From: Marivirga salinae
Lineage (GTDB): Bacteria; Bacteroidota; Bacteroidia; Cytophagales; Cyclobacteriaceae
NCBI RefSeq assembly: GCF_030503855.1
Contig: NZ_CP129971.1
Coordinates: 1,309,501-1,373,500, forward strand
Direction: 5' to 3'
DNA: 64,000 bases
In this document: positions 49,950 through 59,900 of the stretch, piece after piece
Numbering within the stretch: position 1 is the first letter of the stretch
Layout: each line of letters starts with the position of its first letter
Position numbers and translations under genes: made by a program
The notes under the pieces: generated by a model
The model's database searches: none
What the model saw: only the letters and a program-made list of their open reading frames with translations
What the model was told of the DNA's origin: nothing

Positions 49950-52367
49950 TTATTTTCTGATTATTGCCCCAATTTCATTTTCGAAAGCCTTCATCAGTTT
50001 GTCCATTGTTTTATCTATAATCTTATCTGTCAATGTCTTTGTTTTGTCCTGCAAGGTGAAGGATAAAGCATAAGCTTTTTTTCCTTTCTCTATTTTGTCA
50101 CCTTGATAAACATCAAAAACATCTATTTTACTGATTAAGTATTGTGCTTGTTTCAAGCTTATCTTTTTAATTTCATCATATGAAACATTGTCATCTATCA
50201 CTAATGATAAATCCCTTTTTACTTCAGGGAATTTACTCACCGGCTCAAATTGGATGTTGACATTGACCATTTTCAATAGCGCTTCCCAATTGATGTTTGC
50301 ATAGAAAACATCTTGCTTCAATCCGCTCAATTTCAGGGCTTTTTTACTTAATTTACCCAATTCAGCAACTACTTTTTGCTTGATTTTTAACTTCAAGCCA
50401 TAGTCGAAGCAATCATCATGAAATTCTTCATTTTCAATACTTTCCGCATTAAATTTATTGAAAATTTTTAGAACTGCCGAATAGAGATCATGAAATTTTA
50501 CAGATTCATTTTTTCGAATCCAATTTTCAGCTTCGGTTTTCCCCGTCAGGTAAATCCCAAGGCGCATTTCCTCCTTATATTTGGAATTTATTTTTTTGTA
50601 AACTTTTCCGAATTCATAGAATTTTATGTCGGTTTGTCTCCGATTAATGTTATATGCCAAAACATCTAAAGCTGTAAACATCAAATCCTGACGCATCACA
50701 CCCAAATCTTCGCTCAGTTTATTCAGGATTTCTACATTTTCTTCCGAATTAAAACCATCCAATTGCTCACTAAAGATTGATTTGGTCAAAGAATTGGTCA
50801 TGATTTCCTGAAAACCATTGGCAGTTAAGAGCAAACCAGCCTCTTTTCTCATTTTCACCGGGTCAACTTCAGGAAAACTTGCCATATAACTGCTAGAAAG
50901 CGTTTCTGGTAAATCGATGTTGTTAAAACCATAAATACGAATGATTTCTTCAATTACATCAGCTTCTCTGGTGACATCTACTCGATAAGGCGGAACAATC
51001 GCTTTGAAACCTGTTTCTGTTTTGTCAGTAGTTTCAATGTCCAATCGGTTGAGAATAGTATGAATTTCATTATGCTCCAATTTTTTCCCTATCAAGCGGT
51101 CGATGTTTTTGTATTTCATCATTACCTCTCGGTCTGGAATAGCAACAGGGTATTCATCTTGAATTTCACTGCTAATTTTTCCACCCGCTATTTCCTGAAT
51201 CAGTAATGCAGCTCTTTTGAGGGCATAAACCGTAATATTTGGGTCTGTTCCTCTTTCATATCGAAAAGAGGCATCCGTTTTTAGTTGATGGTGCTGTGAA
51301 GTTTTTCTTACGCTATCAGCTGAGAAATAAGCAGATTCCAAAAATACTTTTGTGGTATCCTCTTTAACTCCAGAATCAATTCCGCCAAATACTCCAGCTA
51401 TGCAAAGTGGATTTGAATCACCATCGCAAATCATTAAATCTTTAGCCGACAGTTTTCTTTCTTTTTCATCTAAAGTGATGAATTTACTTCCTTCAGCTAA
51501 ATTTTTGACTTTAACCGTATTGCCTGAAATTTTATCAGCATTGAAAGCATGCAAAGGCTGACCTAATTCGTGCATTACGAAATTGGTCACATCCACCACA
51601 TTATTAATAGGCTGTAAACCAATGCTTTTCAAAGCATTTTGCAACCAATCCGGGCTTGGAGCTACTTTAATTCCTGCAATGCTCAAGCCGCTATAGCGAG
51701 GACAAGCTTCTTTGTTTTCAACTTCAACTTTTATAGGTAGATCTTGATTATCCACCTTGAAATCTAGAATTGATGGAAATCTTACTTCTTCACCCGTAAC
51801 AGCTTTTATGTCTCGAGCTGCACCGATATGTCCCATAGCATCGGCACGATTTGGCGTTAAGCCGATTTCATAAACAATGTCGGATTCAATATTGAAATAT
51901 TCTGCTGCAGGTGTTCCATTAGGTTTATCAGTATCCAAAACCATAATGCCATCATGACTAGCGCCCATTCCGATTTCGTCCTCAGCACAAATCATTCCCA
52001 TACTGACCTCACCACGGATTTTGGACTTCTTAATTTTGAAAGGCTCTTCAGGATTAGGGTAAAGAGTGGAATTCACCGTTGCTACCACCACTTTCTGTCC
52101 TGCAGCAACATTTGGCGCGCCACAAACAATTTGCACAGGCTCTTCCTCACCAATATCAACAGTAGTGATTTTTAATTTATCTGCATTCGGGTGTTTTTCG
52201 CAGGTTTTGACTTCACCTATCACCAAACCTTTCAATCCGCCTGGAACGGTTTCAATTTCTGCCATTCCTTCTACTTCCAATCCTGTGTTGGTCAAGGTTT
52301 CTGAAAGTTCCTCAGGAGATTGCGTAATATTTATATAGTTCTTTAACCAGTTTAAAGCGATCTTCAT
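49950..52367 (-). CDS. pheT: Phenylalanyl-tRNA synthetase beta subunit
   Basis: An 805-residue subunit of the heterotetrameric PheRS. It has an N-terminal tRNA-binding OB domain (about 40-155, GLVIGEVKTCEKHPNADKL), the B3/B4 editing region (about 210-390), the B5 domain and catalytic-like core, and a C-terminal anticodon-binding FDX-ACB domain. Length is typical. The alpha subunit gene is not in the window. A TAnnTTTG element lies about 70 bp upstream. Confidence 0.96.
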   Translation of the reverse strand: MKIALNWLKNYINITQSPEELSETLTNTGLEVEGMAEIETVPGGLKGLVIGEVKTCEKHPNADKLKITTVDIGEEEPVQIVCGAPNVAAGQKVVVATVNSTLYPNPEEPFKIKKSKIRGEVSMGMICAEDEIGMGASHDGIMVLDTDKPNGTPAAEYFNIESDIVYEIGLTPNRADAMGHIGAARDIKAVTGEEVRFPSILDFKVDNQDLPIKVEVENKEACPRYSGLSIAGIKVAPSPDWLQNALKSIGLQPINNVVDVTNFVMHELGQPLHAFNADKISGNTVKVKNLAEGSKFITLDEKERKLSAKDLMICDGDSNPLCIAGVFGGIDSGVKEDTTKVFLESAYFSADSVRKTSQHHQLKTDASFRYERGTDPNITVYALKRAALLIQEIAGGKISSEIQDEYPVAIPDREVMMKYKNIDRLIGKKLEHNEIHTILNRLDIETTDKTETGFKAIVPPYRVDVTREADVIEEIIRIYGFNNIDLPETLSSSYMASFPEVDPVKMRKEAGLLLTANGFQEIMTNSLTKSIFSEQLDGFNSEENVEILNKLSEDLGVMRQDLMFTALDVLAYNINRRQTDIKFYEFGKVYKKINSKYKEEMRLGIYLTGKTEAENWIRKNESVKFHDLYSAVLKIFNKFNAESIENEEFHDDCFDYGLKLKIKQKVVAELGKLSKKALKLSGLKQDVFYANINWEALLKMVNVNIQFEPVSKFPEVKRDLSLVIDDNVSYDEIKKISLKQAQYLISKIDVFDVYQGDKIEKGKKAYALSFTLQDKTKTLTDKIIDKTMDKLMKAFENEIGAIIRK

Positions 52368-52435
52368 TTCTGTATTTTTATACTTCTCTATTAATAAATA
52401 TGGATTCTAGAGGAGTCCATATTATTTTCCAAAAA

Positions 52436-52443
52436 CAAAATTA
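52436..52443 (-). promoter_or_regulatory. TAnnTTTG-type -7 element upstream of pheT
   Basis: Minus-strand TAATTTTG, 68 bp before the pheT ATG. The leader between them contains a hairpin with 8-bp arms AATATGGA/TCCATATT. No Phe-rich leader peptide was seen. Confidence 0.4.
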
Positions 52444-52522
52444 AAGAAATGATTGATAAGGAGAATGATTAATTACGCTTATTCGTAATTTTTCCTTTTT
52501 TATTTACAGTCCCAATCTATGG

Positions 52523-52708
52523 AACACCCCCCTAAGCCCCCCTCAAGGGGGGAGTACGCTCAGATGTACTTTTGTTTTTTAATTTGATTCTGATTAGCCT
52601 ACTATTTTTCTTTTTGGGAAACCTCAAATAAAAATAGTGATGAAAATTATGGTCTACTGCTAAATAAAATCCGTGAGGCTATCCCCTTGAGGGGATTATA
52701 GGGGTGTT
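52523..52708. repeat. 186-bp segment with long C/G-rich inverted ends
   Basis: The left end AACACCCCCCTAAGCCCC... and the right end ...GGGGATTATAGGGGTGTT are related inverted repeats of about 26-28 nt, both containing CCCCTCAAGGGG-type palindromes. Nothing coding lies between. It resembles the small palindromic intergenic elements common in this phylum. Confidence 0.6.
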
Positions 52709-52731
52709 ATTGTAATACTGTATATCCTAGC

Positions 52732-53349
52732 TTATTCATAATTCTTTTCTCCAGCATTAATCGGAATAGAAATATTATTCTCTGGTGGAGGTACAGGACA
52801 GCTATAGCCATCAGTATAGGCGCAATAAGGATTATAGGCTTTATTGAAATCCAAAACGACTTGTTGTTGCCCTTTTTTATAATCGACTTCTAAATATCTT
52901 CCAGCTCCATAAGTTGTAATAGCAGAGGTTTCATCATAAAAAGAAAGGAAAAAATGTCCATCAACTGCAGATTGCAATAAAGTTAAGTCTTGATGAGATC
53001 CGACAATATCAAAATGTAAAATAGCGACTGCCTGATAAGTTTTTACTTTATCATCACTAGTCCTCAAGTCATAAACTTTACCATCTTCAAGTGCTTCAAC
53101 CGAGGCTTTTACTTTAAAACTTTCATCTATATCGAAATAATTTAAGCCTTTGAAATCTACACTTTGTTCAACAAAAGGTGATTTTTCATTTGTACGCATG
53201 AAACTATCTTTTTCATGGCGGAAAGTTTTTATTTCCTCAATGTAGTTGGTTTCCACTTCTGGGCTATCTCCAGTATTGAACAAACTAAAAACAGCAATCA
53301 AAATGACTGCTGCTATTACGATATAAGTTAAGACTTTAGTTGGTTTCAT
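52732..53349 (-). CDS. DUF1684 domain protein
   Basis: A 205-residue protein with one N-terminal membrane segment (about residues 7-25) and a DUF1684 domain, recognisable by FNKAYNPYCAYTDGYSCPVPPPENNISIPINAGEK at the C-terminus. Function is unknown; the domain has conserved Cys, Tyr and Pro residues that look like a metal or thiol site. It lies leftward of rseP. Confidence 0.85.
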   Translation of the reverse strand: MKPTKVLTYIVIAAVILIAVFSLFNTGDSPEVETNYIEEIKTFRHEKDSFMRTNEKSPFVEQSVDFKGLNYFDIDESFKVKASVEALEDGKVYDLRTSDDKVKTYQAVAILHFDIVGSHQDLTLLQSAVDGHFFLSFYDETSAITTYGAGRYLEVDYKKGQQQVVLDFNKAYNPYCAYTDGYSCPVPPPENNISIPINAGEKNYE

Positions 53350-53454
53350 GTGATTAATGTATTTTACTTAAAGGTCACATGGAATCTTTGATTAATAATT
53401 CTTCTTTGCTTAAAATTAATTTCAAAGAAGAATTATTAATATCGATTTCATTTT

Positions 53455-54771
53455 TTAGAAAATCACTTTCCAGATGTCATTGAATATGGCAAATGCCATT
53501 AAACTTAATAATAAGACCATACCCACTTTCTGCGCATTTTCAAGGAATTTATCAGATGGTTTTCTACCTGAGATAATCTCATAACTTAAGAACACAACAT
53601 GTCCACCATCCAGTGCAGGAATTGGTAAGAAGTTCATAAAAGCCAATACCATGGAAAGTAGTCCTGTAATTCCCCAGAATTTTTGCCATACCCATTCGCC
53701 TCCAAAAATTTGAGCGATTCCAATTGGTCCAGATAATGATTCAGAAGCCGAAACCTCTCCTCTAAAAATCTTACCAAATCCTTTAATGTTTAACCAGATT
53801 ACATTGAAAGCTTTAGCTGTTCCTGTTGGGATTGATTCTGCAAAAGTGAATTCTTCATGTTCCAATTCAACTTTCATTTTAGGCATGAAACCTAAAAGTC
53901 CGTCATCTCCTACTTTAGCTTGAAGATTTTCAATCTTTTCATTTCTTTTTACTGTCAAGCGTATTTCTTCGCCTTTATTACTATCCAATTTCTCTTTAAA
54001 GAATTGGAAATATTTTACTTCATCCCCATTTACCGCAATTATTTTATCACCAGGCATTAAACCTGCCATATCTGCATTGCTTTGCGGTTGAATATTATCA
54101 ACCTCAAATTCATATAAAGGTTGAATAAAGGCAACTCTTTGATTGTCCTCAGAGATTCTTTCAATCATATCATTTGGAATAGGAATCACTACCTCTTTAC
54201 CATCTCTTAAAACAGTATAATAGCTGTCAGATTCCAACAATACATCTGAGCTTGTTATGTCGCTTACTTTTTCGTAATCTTTTCCATTTACATTCAGAAT
54301 AATGTCTCCAGTTTGTAAGCCAATTTCTTTGGCTGGCTCATAGGCATAAATCCCGTTTTCTGCTATGTTATCTTTAGATTCGTAAGTTTCGCCATAGCCA
54401 TATTGAAGAAATATAAAAATGATGATACCTGTGATAACGTTCACGATAATACCGCCCATCATCACAATCAATCTTTGCCAAGCTGGTTTTGCCCTGAATT
54501 CATAAGGCTCAGGCTCCTTGTCCATGTTTTTAGTATCCAAAGATTCATCAATCATCCCTGAAATCTTCACAAAACCACCCAAAGGAATGGCGCTTAATGC
54601 GTATTCTGTTTCACCGTATTTGAAACTAAAAATTTTAGGAGGGAAGCCAATTGAAAATTGTTCCACTCTCATACCAAAAGCTTTGGCTGCCAAAAGGTGG
54701 CCAAACTCGTGCAATCCTACCAAAATAGATAAGCCCAATATTAATTGGGCGATCATAATAACTGTTTCCAT
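53455..54771 (-). CDS. rseP: Site-2 protease RseP
   Basis: A 438-residue intramembrane zinc metalloprotease. HEFGH (His21, Glu22, His25) is in the first membrane helix; two PDZ domains (about 135-200 and 210-285) follow, and the third metal ligand Asp388 lies in LDG. It cleaves membrane-embedded regulators such as anti-sigma factors. Its start overlaps the dxr stop by one base, so the genes are coupled. Confidence 0.95.
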   Translation of the reverse strand: METVIMIAQLILGLSILVGLHEFGHLLAAKAFGMRVEQFSIGFPPKIFSFKYGETEYALSAIPLGGFVKISGMIDESLDTKNMDKEPEPYEFRAKPAWQRLIVMMGGIIVNVITGIIIFIFLQYGYGETYESKDNIAENGIYAYEPAKEIGLQTGDIILNVNGKDYEKVSDITSSDVLLESDSYYTVLRDGKEVVIPIPNDMIERISEDNQRVAFIQPLYEFEVDNIQPQSNADMAGLMPGDKIIAVNGDEVKYFQFFKEKLDSNKGEEIRLTVKRNEKIENLQAKVGDDGLLGFMPKMKVELEHEEFTFAESIPTGTAKAFNVIWLNIKGFGKIFRGEVSASESLSGPIGIAQIFGGEWVWQKFWGITGLLSMVLAFMNFLPIPALDGGHVVFLSYEIISGRKPSDKFLENAQKVGMVLLLSLMAFAIFNDIWKVIF

Positions 54772-55928
54772 TAATTTATTAACTCTAAAGCTTTAATTCT
54801 AGTTTCTTTATCAGTTGAAATATAATCTTCCAAACTAGGGGTTTTAATAAAATGTACTTTATCAAGGCAATTTCCAATCACTTCTGACATTCCTAAAAAG
54901 GAAATTTTATCTTCAAGAAAAGCCGAAACTACTACTTCGTTTGCTGCATTCAAAATACAAGCTGCATTTCCTGCTCTACCAAGCGCGTGGAATGCTAAGG
55001 CTAAATTACGGAAGGTATCGCTATCGGGTTGTTCAAATGTGAGCTGCGGATAATCCATAAAATTAAAGCGAGGAAAATCAGCCTTCAAACGGTCAGGATA
55101 GCTTAAAGCATACATAATCGGCACCCGCATATCAGGAAGCCCCATTTGCGCTTTAATCGAGCTGTCTTCAAACTGCACCATACTGTGGATGATGGATTGT
55201 GGATGCACCACTACATCAACCTGGTCCTCCCTAAGATTGAATAACCATTTGGCTTCAATCACTTCCAAACCTTTATTCATTAAACTGGCAGAATCAATGG
55301 TGATTTTGGCACCCATATCCCAGTTGGGATGTTTTAAGGCTTGTTCTTTTTTAACTGATTCTAAAAATTTTCTGTTTCTACCTCTGAAAGGACCGCCTGA
55401 AGCAGTTAGAATTATTTTTTCAATTGGATTGTGGAATTCTCCCACCAGGCACTGAAAAATAGCCGAATGTTCAGAATCAACGGGGTAAATATTCACTCCC
55501 TTTTCTTGGGCCAATGAGGTAACTAATTCTCCTGCAACTACTAAAGTTTCTTTATTGGCCAAAGCGATATGTTTACCTGCCTCTATGGCTTTAATAGTGG
55601 GTACTAAACCAGCATAACCAACTAATGCAGTCAAAACAACATCTATGGTGTCCATTTGCACCACACTGGCTAAAGATTTCTCTCCTGAATATACTTTTAT
55701 GCCGAGAGGGTCTAATACATTGAAAGCTTTGTCATATAAAACTTCATTTCCAATTACTACTGCATTAGGTCTAAATTCAATGGATTGTTGTATGAGCAAA
55801 TCTACATTGCTTTGTGCTGTCAATACTTCAACTTGAAAATTATCAGGGTGTGATTTGATAACCTCTAAAGCTTGAGTTCCAATGGAACCTGTAGAGCCTA
55901 AGATGGCTATCGATTTTTTATTAGACAT
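54771..55928 (-). CDS. dxr: 1-deoxy-D-xylulose-5-phosphate reductoisomerase
   Basis: A 385-residue MEP-pathway enzyme that converts DXP to MEP with NADPH. The N-terminal nucleotide motif GSTGSIGTQ lies at residues 10-18; VDSEHSAIFQCL and SASLMNKGLEVIEA contain the metal and substrate ligands. The dxr-rseP pairing is common in bacteria. It complements ispD at 23090. Confidence 0.97.
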   Translation of the reverse strand: MSNKKSIAILGSTGSIGTQALEVIKSHPDNFQVEVLTAQSNVDLLIQQSIEFRPNAVVIGNEVLYDKAFNVLDPLGIKVYSGEKSLASVVQMDTIDVVLTALVGYAGLVPTIKAIEAGKHIALANKETLVVAGELVTSLAQEKGVNIYPVDSEHSAIFQCLVGEFHNPIEKIILTASGGPFRGRNRKFLESVKKEQALKHPNWDMGAKITIDSASLMNKGLEVIEAKWLFNLREDQVDVVVHPQSIIHSMVQFEDSSIKAQMGLPDMRVPIMYALSYPDRLKADFPRFNFMDYPQLTFEQPDSDTFRNLALAFHALGRAGNAACILNAANEVVVSAFLEDKISFLGMSEVIGNCLDKVHFIKTPSLEDYISTDKETRIKALELIN

Positions 55929-55951
55929 AAGTCAATTAATATAATTAAATT

Positions 55952-57448
55952 TTAATGTGTATATTTCTCCATAGCTTCCGCTATTTTTCTGTCGTTTGAA
56001 AGGCGAGGTACTTTGTTTTGTCCTCCCAACTTTCCTTCTGACCTCATATAATTTATGAAAGAGGCTTTTTTGAGTGTTCTAATTTTTAAAGTTCTCAATA
56101 TGTTGCCCGTAATTAGGTCATCATAGTAACTATTTCTTTTTCTTAAATTAATATCCAATTCTTGAGAAAATGCTTCCAAGTCAATCGGTGGATTGTCAAA
56201 TTCCACAAACCATTCGTGGTGAGGTAGTCCATCCTTTGGAGTTACTTGAGGCGCAACTGTAAATTCTGTGATTTTCACATTTTCAAATTTCTCACAGGTT
56301 GCTTTCATTGCATTTTCCACTTCTTCTCCAATCACATGCTCCCCAAAAGCAGAAATAAAATGCTTTATCCTTCCAGAAACTACCACTCTGTATGGATTCA
56401 TGGAAACAAATTTCACGGTATCTCCAATTGAATAGCCCCATAATCCTGCATTGCTGTTGATGATCAAAGCATAATTTTTATCCATTTCCACTTGATCAAT
56501 CATCAATCTGGTTGGATTTTCATCAAAATATTCTTCAGCAGGTATAAACTCAAAAAATATTCCACTGTTTAATAAAAGCAACAATCCATCTTCTTTCTGA
56601 GAATCTTGATAGGCGATAAAACCCTCCGAAGCGGGGTAGGTTTCGATTGAATCTACTTTTTTTCCAATGCTTTCGAAGAGCTTGTTTTTGTAAGGCTCAA
56701 AATTCACACCACCATAAACAAACATCTCAAAATTTGGAAAGATGTCTTTGATAGGTTTATTGACTCTTGCTTGAATTCTATCAAAATACATTTGCACCCA
56801 AGGTGGAATGCCTGAAATCAGACTCATGTCCTGATCTATTGTTTCATCAATTATCCGTTCTAACTTTTCTTCCCATTCTTCAATGCAATTGGTTTCAAAA
56901 GACGGAAGTTGATTAGTTCTCAAATAATTTGGAACATGATGATTGACAATCCCTGATAAACGACCTGTATTAATCCCTGCCTTTTGCTCTAAAGTTGGAG
57001 CTCCTGATAAGAAAATCAGTTTTCCATCCAGAAATTGAGATTTACCTGTTTCGTGAATATAGCTTAAAAGGGCATTTTTGGCACTATTAATATGGTTGGG
57101 AATCGAATCTTTTGTGATGGGGATGTATTTTGTTCCCGAAGTGGTACCACTAGTTTTGGCAAAATAAGCAGGTTTTCCTGGCCAAAGCACATCACTTTCT
57201 CCTTGCAAAATTTTATCTACATAAGGTTTTAGCGCCTCGTAATCCCGAATGGGCACTTGCTTTTGAAAATCTTCATAGGTTTGAATATTTTCAAATCCAT
57301 GGTCTTTCCCAAAAGCAGTGTTTTTTGCTTTAAAGATGATGTTCTTGAAAATCTTAACTTGAGACAGAGCTGGTTGAGCCGCCCATTTTTTTTGTTGGTT
57401 GACTACAATAGCCGCCAAAGGTTTACTTAGTACTGCACGTATTCCCAT
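55952..57448 (-). CDS. GH3-family acyl-adenylating protein
   Basis: A 498-residue protein of the GH3 fold, whose plant members adenylate and conjugate jasmonate or auxin. AKTSGTTSGTKYIPIT near residue 110 is the P-loop-like ATP motif, and the EAxPxSEG-like segment and the C-terminal domain with the FEHVIGEEVE region are present. Bacterial members are common in Bacteroidota but their substrates are not known. It starts leftward after a 600-bp gap and lies 23 bp before dxr. Confidence 0.85.
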   Translation of the reverse strand: MGIRAVLSKPLAAIVVNQQKKWAAQPALSQVKIFKNIIFKAKNTAFGKDHGFENIQTYEDFQKQVPIRDYEALKPYVDKILQGESDVLWPGKPAYFAKTSGTTSGTKYIPITKDSIPNHINSAKNALLSYIHETGKSQFLDGKLIFLSGAPTLEQKAGINTGRLSGIVNHHVPNYLRTNQLPSFETNCIEEWEEKLERIIDETIDQDMSLISGIPPWVQMYFDRIQARVNKPIKDIFPNFEMFVYGGVNFEPYKNKLFESIGKKVDSIETYPASEGFIAYQDSQKEDGLLLLLNSGIFFEFIPAEEYFDENPTRLMIDQVEMDKNYALIINSNAGLWGYSIGDTVKFVSMNPYRVVVSGRIKHFISAFGEHVIGEEVENAMKATCEKFENVKITEFTVAPQVTPKDGLPHHEWFVEFDNPPIDLEAFSQELDINLRKRNSYYDDLITGNILRTLKIRTLKKASFINYMRSEGKLGGQNKVPRLSNDRKIAEAMEKYTH

Positions 57449-57535
57449 AAGCCCAAAATTAAGAAAATTATTAGGAACCCTTTTTGATTCTAATGGCTTT
57501 TATATAATAATTGAAATTATTAATGATTCCTTATT

Positions 57536-57736
57536 ATGGAAACTTCAATAACCTCAGCTTTCTTAAGCTTGTCGGAAACAGGTAAAAAGAAAGTTTTAGA
57601 TTTGATAGAACAACTTAAATCAGAACAAAGAAATAAAGGAAGAAAAGAAGAAGAGCTTTTAGATTATTAAAAGGGAGAATCCATATAAAAGATAATTTTG
57701 ATGACCCGATTGAAGAATTTAAGGATTATTATGTAG
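57536..57736 (+). pseudogene. DUF2281-like antitoxin remnant with frameshifts
   Basis: An ATG at 57536 opens a 44-codon frame (METSITSAFLSLSETG, then KKKVLDLIEQLKSEQ) that stops at 57670. In a second frame from 57664 the sequence reads LLKGRIHIKDNFDDPIEEF, followed by KDY and, after one extra T, ATG TAG, matching the DFDEPLEDFKEYM end typical of DUF2281 antitoxin-like proteins. Two single-base shifts would be needed to read through, so this is a decayed gene. No partner toxin is nearby. Confidence 0.55.
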
Positions 57737-57773
57737 GATTAATTGTCATAGAAATAAATGAACAGCCTTTCCT

Positions 57774-57848
57774 GAGTTCCATCGGAACGGCCTTATGGTA
57801 ACCTCAAAAAATAATAGAATGAGTAAGTTCCGTAGGAACGACCTTACC
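57774..57848. repeat. Tandem pair of short palindromic repeats
   Basis: AGTTCCATCGGAACGGCC with TTATGGTAACC (57775-57803) and AAGTTCCGTAGGAACGACC with TTACC (57825-57848) share the pattern AGTTCC.T.GGAACG.CCTTA, each with a GTTCC/GGAAC palindrome. They are typical small dispersed repeats. The rest of the gap is AT-rich. Confidence 0.65.
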
Positions 57849-57951
57849 TTAAAATCATGATGGAAATACATAACCATCTGAACTAATTCACTTCTCATCT
57901 AATTCTCAATAAATTAGAATAACCTTATTATTATATCTCAGCCTTATTGCG

Positions 57952-57959
57952 TACTTTTG
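57952..57959 (+). promoter_or_regulatory. TAnnTTTG-type -7 element upstream of lepA
   Basis: TACTTTTG lies 117 bp before the lepA ATG. The leader between holds nothing further that I can identify. Confidence 0.4.
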
Positions 57960-58076
57960 CACTTCGATTATCAAGATGAATGGTCTTCAACTTATCTAAT
58001 GCACTTAATGTTGAGATCAACTAAAGAGGTTAATGATTTTTCTACCTAATCAGAATAATCGAGCAAAGTTATATAG

Positions 58077-59861
58077 ATGAAGAATATTAGAAATTTTTGC
58101 ATTATTGCACATATTGACCATGGTAAAAGTACCTTGGCAGACAGGCTGTTGGATTCAACCCAGACAGTGAATGATCGAGAGAAAATGGAGCAGTTGTTGG
58201 ACAACATGGATTTAGAGCGTGAGCGAGGCATCACTATCAAATCGCATGCAATCCAAATGGATTATAAACTCAATGGAGAGGAATATATCTATAACCTTAT
58301 TGACACTCCAGGTCATGTGGATTTTTCCTATGAGGTTTCTCGTTCCATTGCAGCTTGTGAGGGAGCTTTACTGATTGTAGATGCCGCTCAAGGAATTCAG
58401 GCACAAACTATTTCCAATTTATATTTAGCCATAGAGCATGATTTGGAAATCATACCAGTGCTTAATAAAATTGATTTACCAGGTGCCATGGTAGAGGAAG
58501 TCTCTGACCAAATTATTGAACTAATTGGTTGTAACAGAGAAGATATTCTTCATGCAAGTGCTAAAGAAGGAATTGGAATAACTGAAATTTTAGAGGCTGT
58601 TGCTCATAGAATTCCTGCTCCCAAGGGAGATCCAAAGGCACCTTTACAAGCGATGGTTTTTGATTCTGTTTTCAATCCTTACAGAGGAATTGAAGTCTAC
58701 TTTAGGGTTTTCAATGGGGAAATTAATAAAGGGGATAAGATTAAATTTATCAATACTGGTAAAACTTATGAGGCAGATGAGATTGGGATTTTAAAACTAA
58801 CCCAACAGCCAAGAAATACCATTAGTACAGGAAACGTAGGCTATTTAATCAGTGGGATTAAAGTAGCTAAAGAAGTAAAAGTGGGGGATACCATTACCCA
58901 AGTTGACAATCCGGGAACAGCAGTTCAAGGTTTTGAAAATGTAAAACCAATGGTTTATGCAGGTATTTACCCTGTTGAAACCTCTGATTTTGAAGAATTG
59001 AGAGCTTCAATGGAGAAACTTCAGTTAAATGATGCTTCATTAGTTTGGGAACCTGAAACTTCTGCAGCACTTGGTTTTGGTTTCAGATGCGGGTTCTTAG
59101 GAATGTTGCATATGGAAATCGTGCAGGAAAGATTGGAGCGTGAATTTGATATGACCGTGATTACCACTGTTCCTTCTGTGCAGTTTCATGCGTATAAGAA
59201 AGGTGGTGAAATGGTGAAAGTAAGTGCTCCATCAGAATTACCTGATTTAGGAGAAATCGACCATTTGGAAGAGCCATATATAAGAGCGCAAATTATCACA
59301 AAAGAAGATTTTGTGGGGCCTGTGATTTCTCTTTGTATGGATAAAAGAGGAGAGATTAAAAATCAGGTTTACTTAACGCAAAGTCGAGTTGAATTGACTT
59401 TCCATCTGCCTTTAGCGGAAATAGTATTTGATTTCTTCGATAAATTGAAAACAATTTCAAAAGGTTATGCTTCCTTAGATTATGAATTGGTAGGATATCA
59501 TAGTAGTAATTTAGTAAAGCTTGATATTCTTTTAAACGGAGATAAAGTAGATGCGCTTTCAGCTATCGTTCACAGAGAGAAAGCTTATGAATGGGGTAAG
59601 AAATTGTGTGAAAAATTAAAAGAATTAATACCTAGACAACAATTTGAGATCGCAATTCAGGCAGCAATTGGAACTAAGGTGATTGCTAGAGAATCTGTGA
59701 AGGCTTTACGTAAAAACGTATTGGCTAAATGTTACGGTGGAGATATTTCCCGTAAGAGAAAGCTTTTAGAAAAGCAGAAAAAAGGAAAGAAAAGAATGCG
59801 TCAAGTAGGGAATGTTGAAATTCCACAGGAAGCATTTATGGCAGTTCTTAAATTAGACTGA
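58077..59861 (+). CDS. lepA: Elongation factor 4 (LepA)
   Basis: A 594-residue ribosomal GTPase with G1 AHIDHGKST near residue 12, the effector [16 protein letters not shown] (G3) and NKIDLPG (G4), and the LepA-specific C-terminal domain ending in [22 protein letters not shown]. Length matches the family. It is followed by folD after 39 bp. Confidence 0.97.
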   Translation: MKNIRNFCIIAHIDHGKSTLADRLLDSTQTVNDREKMEQLLDNMDLERERGITIKSHAIQMDYKLNGEEYIYNLIDTPGHVDFSYEVSRSIAACEGALLIVDAAQGIQAQTISNLYLAIEHDLEIIPVLNKIDLPGAMVEEVSDQIIELIGCNREDILHASAKEGIGITEILEAVAHRIPAPKGDPKAPLQAMVFDSVFNPYRGIEVYFRVFNGEINKGDKIKFINTGKTYEADEIGILKLTQQPRNTISTGNVGYLISGIKVAKEVKVGDTITQVDNPGTAVQGFENVKPMVYAGIYPVETSDFEELRASMEKLQLNDASLVWEPETSAALGFGFRCGFLGMLHMEIVQERLEREFDMTVITTVPSVQFHAYKKGGEMVKVSAPSELPDLGEIDHLEEPYIRAQIITKEDFVGPVISLCMDKRGEIKNQVYLTQSRVELTFHLPLAEIVFDFFDKLKTISKGYASLDYELVGYHSSNLVKLDILLNGDKVDALSAIVHREKAYEWGKKLCEKLKELIPRQQFEIAIQAAIGTKVIARESVKALRKNVLAKCYGGDISRKRKLLEKQKKGKKRMRQVGNVEIPQEAFMAVLKLD

Positions 59862-59900
59862 TCCACATATAGTAGTTAAACATCATATAAGCATAAAATC

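Noticed and set aside
52368..52435. A phenylalanine-type leader peptide for pheT
   Set aside because: No Phe-rich open frame was found in the 5' leader; only a plain hairpin is visible.
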